In this document: one piece after another, positions 15,204 through 22,507 of the stretch
How positions within the stretch are numbered: the first letter of the stretch is position 1
Layout: the number at the start of each line of letters is the position of its first letter
DNA from: JAYEIA01 sp964472505
Lineage (GTDB): Bacteria; Bacteroidota; Bacteroidia; Bacteroidales; JAADGE01
Assembly (NCBI GenBank): GCA_964472505.1
Contig: CAYYQW010000044.1
Coordinates: forward strand, 1-32,290
Direction: 5' to 3'
DNA length: 32,290 bases
Made by a program: the position numbers and the translations under genes
Notes under the pieces: generated by a model
Databases searched by the model: none
What the model was told of the DNA's origin: nothing
The model's input: the letters and a program-made list of their open reading frames with translations, nothing else

Positions 15204-15556
15204 AAACCACACAGAACACACAGGAACACAAAGAAAAAAAGATTCAAATCAACGGCTTCTCTAAAATTTGGTACATTTGCGGTAAAAAAACAAACCACAC
15301 AGAACACACAGGAACACAAGGAAAAAAAGATTCAAATCAACGGCTCCTCTATAACTTGGTGCATTTGCGGTAAAAAAAACAAACCACACAGAACACACAG
15401 GAACACAAAGGGAAAAAGATTCAAACCTACAGCTTCTGTAAAGCTTGGTGCATTTGCGGCAAAAAAACAAACCACACAGAACACACAGGAACACAAAGAA
15501 AAAAACTTCAAACCTACAGCTTCTGTAAAGCTTGGTGTAATTAAACCTTCGCGGTA
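15204..15556. repeat. Four-copy 88-bp tandem repeat
   Basis: Units begin with AAACCACACAGAACACACAGG or a near match at 15204, 15292, 15381 and 15469, giving periods of 88, 89 and 88 bp. Each continues through a purine-rich run, TTCAAA and TTGGTG(C/T)ATTTGCGG-like sequence. Units 1-2 and 3-4 share variants in the middle, so the array grew by pairwise duplication. It occupies most of the 520-bp gap between the phosphatase gene and siaC. An open frame runs through it on the minus strand but simply follows the repeat period. Confidence 0.9.
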
Positions 15557-15558
15557 AA

Positions 15559-15597
15559 AAAACGACCTCTGCTATAACTAATAACAAAGGTCGTTTT
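15559..15597 (-). terminator. Rho-independent terminator of siaBC (possibly bidirectional)
   Basis: AAAACGACCT (15559-15568) and AGGTCGTTTT (15588-15597) form a perfect 10-bp stem with a 19-base loop, 42 bp past the siaC stop. On the minus strand it runs into seven U (complement of 15556-15562). On the plus strand it is followed by a few U, so it may also end the opposing transcript. Confidence 0.75.
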
Positions 15598-15639
15598 GAA
15601 TTTATAATTTTTCCTGCTGAATGCAGAGTAATTCAACAA

Positions 15640-16044
15640 CTAAATGCTAAAATCCATATCTTCATCTTCGCTTTCATATTCGATGAACTCAAAATTTACA
15701 CTCACCAAATTTGAGAAACGCGTTCCCAAACCAAGCATATCTTCGTCAATAGTATCATAATGCCAGCGAATGGTTACATCACCCTTATTTAATATTCTGT
15801 TAATAGCCATTATAACTTCAAAAATTTGTTTTGATGAAGCTGTATTCAAATACTCAACATTAAACTCAAAAACAGTTTCGGGATTAGGATTAGCCGCATA
15901 AGCATTAATCCAATCAATTATCGGGCGATAAAATTCTACCGCATTTTCGGGTAATGACGATTTTGTAATGCTGAAAACCCCTTTTTCTGCATCTAAATAA
16001 ATTTCGGGAGTATCCTCAGTTGCTTTAATAATCAATGGTTCCAT
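15640..16044 (-). CDS. siaC: SiaC-family regulatory phosphoprotein (DUF1987)
   Basis: A 134-residue cytoplasmic protein of the DUF1987/SiaC family, an anti-sigma-antagonist-like switch protein. Recognisable parts are the N-terminal T-P-E-I-Y-L-D strand, L-P-E-N-A-V-E-F-Y, then E-F-N-V-E-Y-L-N-T-A-S-S-K, and I-R-W-H-Y-D near residue 95. Thr68 in Y-L-N-T falls at the same number as the phosphorylated Thr68 of Pseudomonas aeruginosa SiaC. The C-terminus is extended by an acidic tail (E-Y-E-S-E-D-E-D). In Pseudomonas, SiaB phosphorylates SiaC, SiaA dephosphorylates it, and unphosphorylated SiaC activates the diguanylate cyclase SiaD. No SiaD is present in this window, so the target is unknown. 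The gene is 16 bp downstream of siaB. Confidence 0.88.
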   Translation of the reverse strand: MEPLIIKATEDTPEIYLDAEKGVFSITKSSLPENAVEFYRPIIDWINAYAANPNPETVFEFNVEYLNTASSKQIFEVIMAINRILNKGDVTIRWHYDTIDEDMLGLGTRFSNLVSVNFEFIEYESEDEDMDFSI

Positions 16045-16060
16045 ATCTGTTTTCTATTTT

Positions 16061-17194
16061 TTAAATTTTTACCGTAGCCTGTATTGCTACAAAATGATGC
16101 GTTTCATCAGCCGGTTGATAAAACGAACGTATCAAGTTTTTACTCTTGATTCTCATATCGATAAAACCTAAACCGGTTCTGCGCTCATCAGCATTATCGC
16201 CACCTAAAAGGATCTGATCATATTGCGTATATAATTCATCCTCATTCAGGCTGTTCACTTCTTCAATGCGTCGTTTGAGTTTAGGCAATTCATCCTTCTC
16301 GATGTAATTACCGGAAGTCAAATAAAAAGCACCGTCTTTTTTACTCAGCATAAACACGCCTTTACTTTTCATGCCATTTTCAAGGTGCAAAGTATGCTTG
16401 CTGATATTTTGAAGCATCTCCACCATTAAAGCATATACTTTTTTTGAAGTTTTTGAAACATTCATTTGCCCTTTTATTATAGACAAAATACTGAGAATGG
16501 TTTGACGGTTAAAACGCCCGTTAAAACTAACCAACACGTTCTCTTTTTTGAGTTTCTTATCGAAATTTCGAATGGCATCGGCAGCTGACTTTCCGCTTTT
16601 ATTTTCGACAAAGGGCGAAGGCCTTGCATCTTTCTCGGCTGAAATTTCGGTTCGGAAATAAAAAAAAGAAGTATCTTGATCTAAAGGATCAAAATTAAAC
16701 ATAAGTTTTTTTCCGGATTTACGAGCCATCTCAATCAAACCAAGGCCGGCTCCTCCTTTTTCCGACAAACTGCCGGAAACCAAAATTTCCTTATGTAATT
16801 TTTTAAGTTGATCCGCCTCCAAAAGATTTATCTGTTCTAACTTAGGACGCAAAGAGTCTTCATCGTCTTTTTTGATAACATTTCCGGTAGTAATAAAATA
16901 TCGATCGCTGTTTTTTTGAATGGCGAATATATCATCGCCGGGTTCTGTTTCTTCTGCCTCTCTGTGTTTTGTAACGTTCTGCAGCCCTTCGACCATTAAA
17001 AAATAAATACGCTTTTTTAAGGAACGTTCACCGGCAGCTTTCAAAACATTTGTTTCCGCCAATGACAATATCTTCTTTGATATGGAAGGTGAGAATTCTC
17101 CTCGATAGATATATTCAAAATCATCTTCACTCAAAGAAGTAAACATTTGAAATGCCAATTCAAGCAAATTGCTATTTTCGGATAAGTTTTTCAA
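16061..17194 (-). CDS. siaB: SiaB-family kinase with tandem duplicated domain
   Basis: A 377-residue protein made of two homologous copies of the SiaB-type GHKL-like kinase domain, about residues 10-185 and 205-377; the usual SiaB is a single domain near 180 residues. Copy 1 has F-L-M-V-E-G-L-Q-N-V-T-K-H (Asn73, N-box), F-I-T-T-G-N and G-G-A-G-L-G-L (149-152). Copy 2 has A-L-M-V-E-M-L-Q-N-I-S-K-H (Asn263), Y-L-T-S-G-N and R-R-T-G-L-G-F (341-343). Both keep the residues expected for ATP binding. The linker (186-204) is polar. The start is a TTG at 17194; the next ATG (17146) would cut into the first conserved helix, so TTG is preferred though not certain. Its role would be to phosphorylate SiaC, encoded 16 bp downstream. 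Confidence 0.85.
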   Translation of the reverse strand: MKNLSENSNLLELAFQMFTSLSEDDFEYIYRGEFSPSISKKILSLAETNVLKAAGERSLKKRIYFLMVEGLQNVTKHREAEETEPGDDIFAIQKNSDRYFITTGNVIKKDDEDSLRPKLEQINLLEADQLKKLHKEILVSGSLSEKGGAGLGLIEMARKSGKKLMFNFDPLDQDTSFFYFRTEISAEKDARPSPFVENKSGKSAADAIRNFDKKLKKENVLVSFNGRFNRQTILSILSIIKGQMNVSKTSKKVYALMVEMLQNISKHTLHLENGMKSKGVFMLSKKDGAFYLTSGNYIEKDELPKLKRRIEEVNSLNEDELYTQYDQILLGGDNADERRTGLGFIDMRIKSKNLIRSFYQPADETHHFVAIQATVKI

Positions 17195-17442
17195 AAGCTT
17201 ATAGTTTTGACCGTAAAAATACAGTTTATTTGTTAGAAAATAAAATTAGTTTCCATAATCTCCATAAAATACAAAAATCATCCCGGAATTTATTAGCTCA
17301 GAAAAAAAATGTTCCGCAACACATTTATATTAAACAATTACATTTCCGGATATGTGACTAAATATATTTTTTTAAAAAAGTCAAAAATTATTAATTTAGC
17401 CAAAAATCAAAAAATAATCATAAATTTTTTAAACCAATCATT

Positions 17443-18381
17443 ATGAATAAAATTACCGTAATAGGTGCCGGAAACGTAGGCGCCACCGTAGCTGATGTAG
17501 TTGCTCAAAAAGATCTGGCAAGAGAAGTTGTACTGTTGGATATCAAAGAAGGGGTTGCCGAAGGCAAAGCCTTGGATATTTGGCAAACTTCATCTATCAG
17601 AAGCTTTAATACCCGCGTAAAAGGTGTTACGAATGACTACCTCGCCACAGCCGGTTCAGGTATTATTGTTATAACATCGGGCAAACCGAGAAGCCCCGGA
17701 ATGTCGCGCGATGATTTGATTAAAACCAATGCAAAAATTGTAATTGACGTAACTGAAAGAGCCGTAAAATATTCGCCCGATGCCATTATAATAGTTGTAT
17801 CCAATCCCTTAGACGTTATGACCTATGCCGCTTTTAAAGCAGCCAATAAAGAGCCGCGTAAAGTATTTGGTATGGCGGGTATTTTAGATACCGGGCGTTA
17901 TCGAGCATTCTTAGCCAATGCACTCAATGTATCACCGAAAGACATTCATGCACTTCTGCTTGGAGGCCACGGCGACACCATGGTGCCGCTTCCGAGATAT
18001 ACCTCCGTAAACGGTATTCCGGTGACGCAATTATTGGGCGATGAAGAAATGAATAAAATTGTAGAACGCACCAAAAAAGGCGGCGGTGAACTCGTTGGTT
18101 TAATGGGAACTTCTGCTTGGTATGCTCCCGGTTCGGCAGTAGCCGAAATGGTTGAAGCCATTGTGGATAATCAAAGAAGAATATTCCCCGTTTGTGCTAA
18201 ACTTAACGGAGAGTTTGGCCTGAAAGACCTCTATCTCGGAGTACCGGTAGTGCTCGATAAAGACGGAATTGCGCAAATCATTCAAATTGAATTAAACAAA
18301 GAAGAACAAGCGTTGATGGACAAATCGGCAGAGTCCGTTCAAAAAGTAATGAAAGAATTTGATGCAATGAAAATTATTTAA
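17443..18381 (+). CDS. mdh: Malate dehydrogenase (LDH-like, MDH type 3)
   Basis: A 312-residue NAD-dependent enzyme that interconverts malate and oxaloacetate in the TCA cycle. The Rossmann motif V-I-G-A-G-N-V-G-A-T (6-15) is followed by D33 for NAD preference. The substrate-binding arginines are in G-K-P-R-S-P-G-M-S-R (Arg83, Arg89), the malate-type signature rather than the lactate-type Gln, and catalytic His176 sits in G-G-H-G-D-T-M-V-P. It is full length for the family. A near match to the -7 element, TAATTTAG, is at 17392-17399. It is monocistronic: a strong terminator follows at 18409-18448. The upstream gap to siaB (17195-17442) is AT-rich and holds no other gene. Confidence 0.97.
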   Translation: MNKITVIGAGNVGATVADVVAQKDLAREVVLLDIKEGVAEGKALDIWQTSSIRSFNTRVKGVTNDYLATAGSGIIVITSGKPRSPGMSRDDLIKTNAKIVIDVTERAVKYSPDAIIIVVSNPLDVMTYAAFKAANKEPRKVFGMAGILDTGRYRAFLANALNVSPKDIHALLLGGHGDTMVPLPRYTSVNGIPVTQLLGDEEMNKIVERTKKGGGELVGLMGTSAWYAPGSAVAEMVEAIVDNQRRIFPVCAKLNGEFGLKDLYLGVPVVLDKDGIAQIIQIELNKEEQALMDKSAESVQKVMKEFDAMKII

Positions 18382-18408
18382 AGCAGCCCCATTCAACAGT
18401 GAAACAGA

Positions 18409-18448
18409 AGCAGCCAAACAAAGCTTATTAGCTTTGGCTGCTTTTTTT
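18409..18448 (+). terminator. Rho-independent terminator of mdh
   Basis: AGCAGCCAAA (18409-18418) pairs perfectly with TTTGGCTGCT (18433-18442) around a 14-base loop, followed by seven T (18442-18448). It begins 28 bp after the mdh stop codon. Confidence 0.92.
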
Positions 18449-18777
18449 AATATCTTCAATAAAGCTGTTAAAAATCCAAAAGTCACAATCCTATAGTCCG
18501 GCAAATCTTTTTGGTGACTGATTTTTATATATTACCACGAAAAAATAAGTTTCCTTTTTTATGAAAACAAAAAAATATTTTATTCCAATACTTTTCTAAA
18601 AAAGCCTGAGTTACAAGAAATAAAAGAATTCCACTCCCCCTACCATTCGCCAAGCGGGAATCTACAAGCACCACCTTAGTAATTATAACAGCTATTACCG
18701 CCGAAGCTAATTGGCATAGGATTTATTTTATACAATTATCTAAACAATACGGAATTCTTTTTTTAAAAAAAAAACAA
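18449..18777. other. Intergenic stretch without a recognisable gene
   Basis: AT-rich sequence between the mdh terminator and the secDF promoter. A 12-codon frame with a signal-peptide-like start (ATG 18561, K-T-K-K-Y-F-I-P-I-L) is closed by a stop, which might be the relic of a lipoprotein gene, but nothing downstream supports this. No RNA gene or repeat was seen. Confidence 0.5.
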
Positions 18778-18785
18778 TATATTTG
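18778..18785 (+). promoter_or_regulatory. Candidate -7 element for secDF
   Basis: TATATTTG matches TAnnTTTG, 50 bp upstream of the secDF ATG, and follows a long A-run that may act as an upstream element. Confidence 0.55.
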
Positions 18786-18835
18786 CAGCCCTAAAAAATG
18801 ATGTAAACGTATATAATCAAAAGAAGTAATCAGAA

Positions 18836-21800
18836 ATGCAAAACAAAGGAATTATTACGATTTTTGCGATACTCTTAGCTTTGGCGAGTATCTATCAGCT
18901 ATCATTTACTTTTGTGTCGTCGCAAGTAAAAAGACAAGCAGCAGAATACGGACAAGGCGATTACGACAAAGAATTGCAATATTTGGATTCGATGTCGAAC
19001 AAAGAAGTTTATCCGCTATTTGGATTTACTTTTAAAGACTGCCAACAAAGCGAAATCAATCTCGGGCTTGACCTTAAAGGCGGGATGAACGTTATTTTGG
19101 AAATTTCTGTTCCGGACCTCGTTCTCAACCTTGCCGACAATAACGAAGACCCGACTTTCAGGAAAGCCATAAAATTGGCACGTGAACGCCAAACAGAAAG
19201 CACCGACGATTTCATTACGCTCTTTTACGAAGCCTTTAAAGAAAGTGATCCAAATGCGCAATTAGCAGCGATATTCGGCACTTATGAACTTAAAGACCGA
19301 ATTAAACCCAATACCCCCGATGATGAGGTATTAGATGTTTTACGCACGGAGGCAAAAGATGCCGTGGATAATTCTCTCAATGTCCTCAGAACGCGTATTG
19401 ACCGATACGGCGTGGTTCAACCTAACATCCAAAAACTCGAAGGTGAAACCGGAAGAATTATGATTGAGCTTCCCGGTGTAAAAGATCCCAAGCGCGTAAG
19501 AAAACTGCTCCAGGGAAGTGCAAACCTTCAGTTCTGGGAAACATATTATTATACGGAAGTATATCAATCGTTCTACGAAGCCGACCAAAAATTGGCCGAA
19601 ATTCGCAGAAGCGAAAAGTCAACTGCCGTAAATGACACAACGCAAGAAAGCGCGGTAAGCGAATCAGATACAACCGAACTCAACCTTTTATCGGATACTA
19701 CCGATACAAGCGAAAGTTTACTGGATACTGACGATGACGAACTCATCGAAGAACAAAGTATGCAACATCAAAATCCTTTGTTTTCGGTACTCCGACCATA
19801 CATAAATAATGAAAATCAACCGATTCAATCAGCAGCCGTTGGCTATGCTCATGTATCGGATACGGGAGAGGTCAATAAAATACTGGCTCACCCGTCCATA
19901 AAAAACTTGTTCCCAAATAATATACAATTTGCCTGGGAAGTAAAACCCTTTGATATCGAAAGCCAAAGCGGTGAAAGCGAAGATTATTTCCGTCTTATTG
20001 CTTTGAAAGCCAAAAAAGGCAACAACCCGGCTTTAGAAGGAGATGTAATAACCAATGCACGTGAAGAAACCGACCAAACCACCGGCGAATGGCAAGTATC
20101 CATGTCGATGAATGCTAAAGGAACCCAAGACTGGGCGCGCATAACCAAAGAGAATGTAGGGCGACAAATTGCCATTGTACTTGACGGCTATGTGTATTCT
20201 TACCCCGTAGTAAACCAAGAGATCACGGGCGGAAGCTCATCCATATCCGGAAACTTTTCGCAGCCGGAAGCAAAAGACCTTGCCAACATACTAAAATCCG
20301 GTAAATTAGATGCACCCGCTAATATTATTGAAGAAGAAATCGTTGGTCCTTCTCTCGGAGAAGAGGCCGTTAATTCCGGTTTTATCTCATTTCTTATAGC
20401 CTTTATTTTTGTATTGATATACATGGCATTTTTCTACAGAGGTGCCGGTTTAGTTGCAGATATTGCACTTATAGCAAATATATTCTTTATTTTTGGCGTA
20501 CTGGCTTCACTTAATGCCGTTCTGACACTACCCGGTATTGCCGGTATTGTCCTTACCATAGGTATGTCGGTAGATGCCAATGTTCTTATTTACGAGCGCA
20601 TTAAAGAAGAATTGGCTGTAGGGAAAGGTTTAAAATTGGCTGTTCAGGACGGATATAAAAATGCTTATTCAGCCATTATAGATGCCAACCTCACAACCCT
20701 TATTACCGGTATTATTCTTTATGTATTCGGCCACGGCCCAATCAAAGGATTTGCCACTACCTTAATTATTGGTATTCTTACTTCATTATTCTCAGCTATT
20801 TTTATAACTCGAATAATTTTTACCAATTATCTTAAAAACAGAAGCGAAATATCGTTCCATTCAAAGCTTACAAAAAATGCTTTTAAAAATACATCATTCA
20901 ACTTTATTGATTCCAAGAAAGTAAGTTACTTAATTTCAGGCACACTTATAGCTGTTGCAGTTGTCAGTTTAGCTGTGCAAGGCCTGAACCTTGGTGTTGA
21001 TTTTAAAGGCGGGCGTACCTATATCATTCGATTCGATCAAGACGTGAACACAACTCAAGTTGCCGCGAGTTTGGGAGAATCTTTCAACGAAGCTCCGTCG
21101 GTTAAAACCTACGGACAAAGCAACCAAGTAAAAATTGTAACTAAGTTCATGGTGGACGACACCGTAGAGGGAGCCGACAGCATTGCAGAAGCAGCTCTTT
21201 TCGAGGGATTGAAACCCTTCCTTCCGGAAGACATTAATATTGATCGCTTCTTGGAAGATAATCGGCAAAGCTCACGAAAAGTTGGGCCGACCATAGCAGC
21301 CGACATTAAAGTTGCAGCTCTCTGGGCGATTGTTTTCTCTCTCTTAGCCATTTTCTTGTACATTTTCAGCCGTTTCAGAAACTGGCAGTTTGGCCTCGGA
21401 GCATTGGCAGCCTTGGTACACGATGTGTTGGTAGTTTTGGGTATATATTCACTCATTCACACTTTCATGCCCTTCTCTATGGAAATCGGACAATCGTTTA
21501 TTGCAGCCATACTTACCGTAGTAGGTTACTCAGTAAACGATACCGTGGTAGTTTTTGACCGCATTAGAGAGTATCTGAAGCTGAACAAATCAAAAAAACG
21601 CAAAGTTGTTTATAACGAAGCCTTGAACAGCACGCTTAGTCGTACTTTCAATACTTCTATTTCGACAATTATCGTACTCTTGGCAATTTTCATCTTCGGC
21701 GGCGAGACGATTCGCGGATTTATCTTTGCTTTGATTGTAGGTGTCGTAGTAGGTACTTATTCATCACTCTTTATTGCTACCCCGGTAGTATTTGATACGG

Positions 21801-21877
21801 CTAAAGATGACAACGAAGAACGCGTTGAAATTAAAAGCAAACGAGACTACAGAGGAAAAAAGAAAAGAAAGAAATAA
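18836..21877 (+). CDS. secDF: Fused SecDF protein translocase subunit
   Basis: A 1013-residue fusion of SecD and SecF, the proton-driven accessory complex that pulls exported proteins across the inner membrane after SecYEG-SecA. SecD's first membrane segment (residues 5-27) and the signature LGLDLKGGMNV (76-86) are followed by a large periplasmic domain. This has an acidic low-complexity insert (about 255-310, rich in S, D, E and T). Then come the SecD membrane bundle (about 520-660), SecF's L-G-V-D-F-K-G-G-R (719-727) and its membrane bundle, with N-D-T-V-V-V-F-D-R-I-R-E conserved near residue 900. The C-terminus is highly basic (RDYRGKKKRKK). The fused form is usual in Bacteroidota. It has its own promoter box and terminator. 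Confidence 0.97.
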   Translation: MQNKGIITIFAILLALASIYQLSFTFVSSQVKRQAAEYGQGDYDKELQYLDSMSNKEVYPLFGFTFKDCQQSEINLGLDLKGGMNVILEISVPDLVLNLADNNEDPTFRKAIKLARERQTESTDDFITLFYEAFKESDPNAQLAAIFGTYELKDRIKPNTPDDEVLDVLRTEAKDAVDNSLNVLRTRIDRYGVVQPNIQKLEGETGRIMIELPGVKDPKRVRKLLQGSANLQFWETYYYTEVYQSFYEADQKLAEIRRSEKSTAVNDTTQESAVSESDTTELNLLSDTTDTSESLLDTDDDELIEEQSMQHQNPLFSVLRPYINNENQPIQSAAVGYAHVSDTGEVNKILAHPSIKNLFPNNIQFAWEVKPFDIESQSGESEDYFRLIALKAKKGNNPALEGDVITNAREETDQTTGEWQVSMSMNAKGTQDWARITKENVGRQIAIVLDGYVYSYPVVNQEITGGSSSISGNFSQPEAKDLANILKSGKLDAPANIIEEEIVGPSLGEEAVNSGFISFLIAFIFVLIYMAFFYRGAGLVADIALIANIFFIFGVLASLNAVLTLPGIAGIVLTIGMSVDANVLIYERIKEELAVGKGLKLAVQDGYKNAYSAIIDANLTTLITGIILYVFGHGPIKGFATTLIIGILTSLFSAIFITRIIFTNYLKNRSEISFHSKLTKNAFKNTSFNFIDSKKVSYLISGTLIAVAVVSLAVQGLNLGVDFKGGRTYIIRFDQDVNTTQVAASLGESFNEAPSVKTYGQSNQVKIVTKFMVDDTVEGADSIAEAALFEGLKPFLPEDINIDRFLEDNRQSSRKVGPTIAADIKVAALWAIVFSLLAIFLYIFSRFRNWQFGLGALAALVHDVLVVLGIYSLIHTFMPFSMEIGQSFIAAILTVVGYSVNDTVVVFDRIREYLKLNKSKKRKVVYNEALNSTLSRTFNTSISTIIVLLAIFIFGGETIRGFIFALIVGVVVGTYSSLFIATPVVFDTAKDDNEERVEIKSKRDYRGKKKRKK

Positions 21878-21902
21878 TGCATTTTATTTAAAACACAACA
21901 TA

Positions 21903-21934
21903 AGCGGTTTACCAATTGGTGAGCCGCTTTTTTT
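21903..21934 (+). terminator. Rho-independent terminator of secDF
   Basis: An 11-bp stem (21903-21913 with 21918-21928, AGCGG/CCGCT ends and two G-U pairs), a four-base AATT loop and seven T (21928-21934). It starts 26 bp after the secDF stop. Confidence 0.9.
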
Positions 21935-22020
21935 ATACGAAATACCCCTTAAACGATTTGCCTGCTTGAAACTTAAGCTTCGGTGAAAAAATCATACAAT
22001 CCATATAGTTGACACGAAGA

Positions 22021-22083
22021 CACTAAGAAAAATCGAATATCCGCCTGCATAATCAAAACGCTTTGTGTCTTTGAGCCTTAGTG
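22021..22083. repeat. Degenerate intergenic repeat with terminal inverted arms
   Basis: CACTAAG (22021-22027) and CTTAGTG (22077-22083) flank a stretch containing CTTTGTGTCTTTGAGCC. Its phrasing (ACACGAAGACACTAAG and CTTTGTGTCTTT) recalls the 88-bp units at 15204-15556, so they may be related families. It lies in the secDF-tatA gap. Confidence 0.5.
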
Positions 22084-22143
22084 ACCTATAAAAAAAGCAA
22101 GTGCAAATATTCGTGAAATGATAAGAAAAATCTAAGTTTTTAG

Positions 22144-22151
22144 TAAATTTG
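22144..22151 (+). promoter_or_regulatory. Candidate -7 element for tatA
   Basis: TAAATTTG matches TAnnTTTG and ends 15 bp before ATG 22167. If real, transcription starts a few bases before that ATG, which rules out the upstream TTG at 22149 as the start codon. Confidence 0.55.
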
Positions 22152-22166
22152 GAAAAAATTTATGCC

Positions 22167-22469
22167 ATGTTTCAATATTTTCTATTTATAAGCGGAGGAG
22201 AAATCCTGATTGTACTTTTTATTATCGTTTTGCTCTTTGGAGCCGACAAATTACCGGATATTGCACGTACATTCGGAAAAGGATATCGTGAAGTGCAAAA
22301 AGCCACCGAAGATATCAAACAGGAAATCACGAAAGAACAGGACGAAATAAAAAAAGACATTGACGAAATAAAAAAGAATGTTCAAGAACCCCACATAGAA
22401 GAAAGACGCGCCAAGAAAGAAAAACCGGACAGCAAGCAAACAGACCAAACGGAAAAAGACGAAAAATAA
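22167..22469 (+). CDS. tatA: Twin-arginine translocase TatA/TatE-family subunit
   Basis: A 100-residue protein. One N-terminal membrane helix (about residues 8-24) is followed by the hinge L-F-G-A-D-K-L-P-D (23-31), then the amphipathic helix IARTFGKGYREVQKA and a long charged tail rich in K, E and D (50-100). This is the TatA/B layout; the phenylalanine-glycine hinge and the length fit TatA or a TatA-like pore-forming subunit for folded, twin-arginine-signal proteins. ATG 22167 is preferred over TTG 22149 because the membrane helix then has normal length and a -7 box overlaps the TTG. The next gene begins 38 bp downstream, so the two may share a transcript. No tatC is present here. Confidence 0.92.
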   Translation: MFQYFLFISGGEILIVLFIIVLLFGADKLPDIARTFGKGYREVQKATEDIKQEITKEQDEIKKDIDEIKKNVQEPHIEERRAKKEKPDSKQTDQTEKDEK

Positions 22470-22507
22470 CTATTAACTGCCGATAAAAAAGCAAAAATGC
22501 CCAATGC

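Noticed and set aside
15204..15556. CRISPR array
   Set aside because: The whole 88-bp unit is repeated, with no constant short repeat separated by unique spacers and no cas genes.
15261..15587. Minus-strand 108-codon open frame
   Set aside because: It only follows the 88-bp tandem repeat; the translated segments repeat with the same period and have no signal or domain.
11475..17194. A diguanylate cyclase (SiaD-like) gene next to siaABC
   Set aside because: No GGDEF-type frame is present on either strand in this part of the window.
18561..18599. Short signal-peptide-like frame (12 codons)
   Set aside because: Closed by a stop with no convincing continuation in another frame; too little to call a pseudogene.
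22149..22166. TTG start for tatA
   Set aside because: It overlaps the candidate -7 element and adds residues before the membrane helix.
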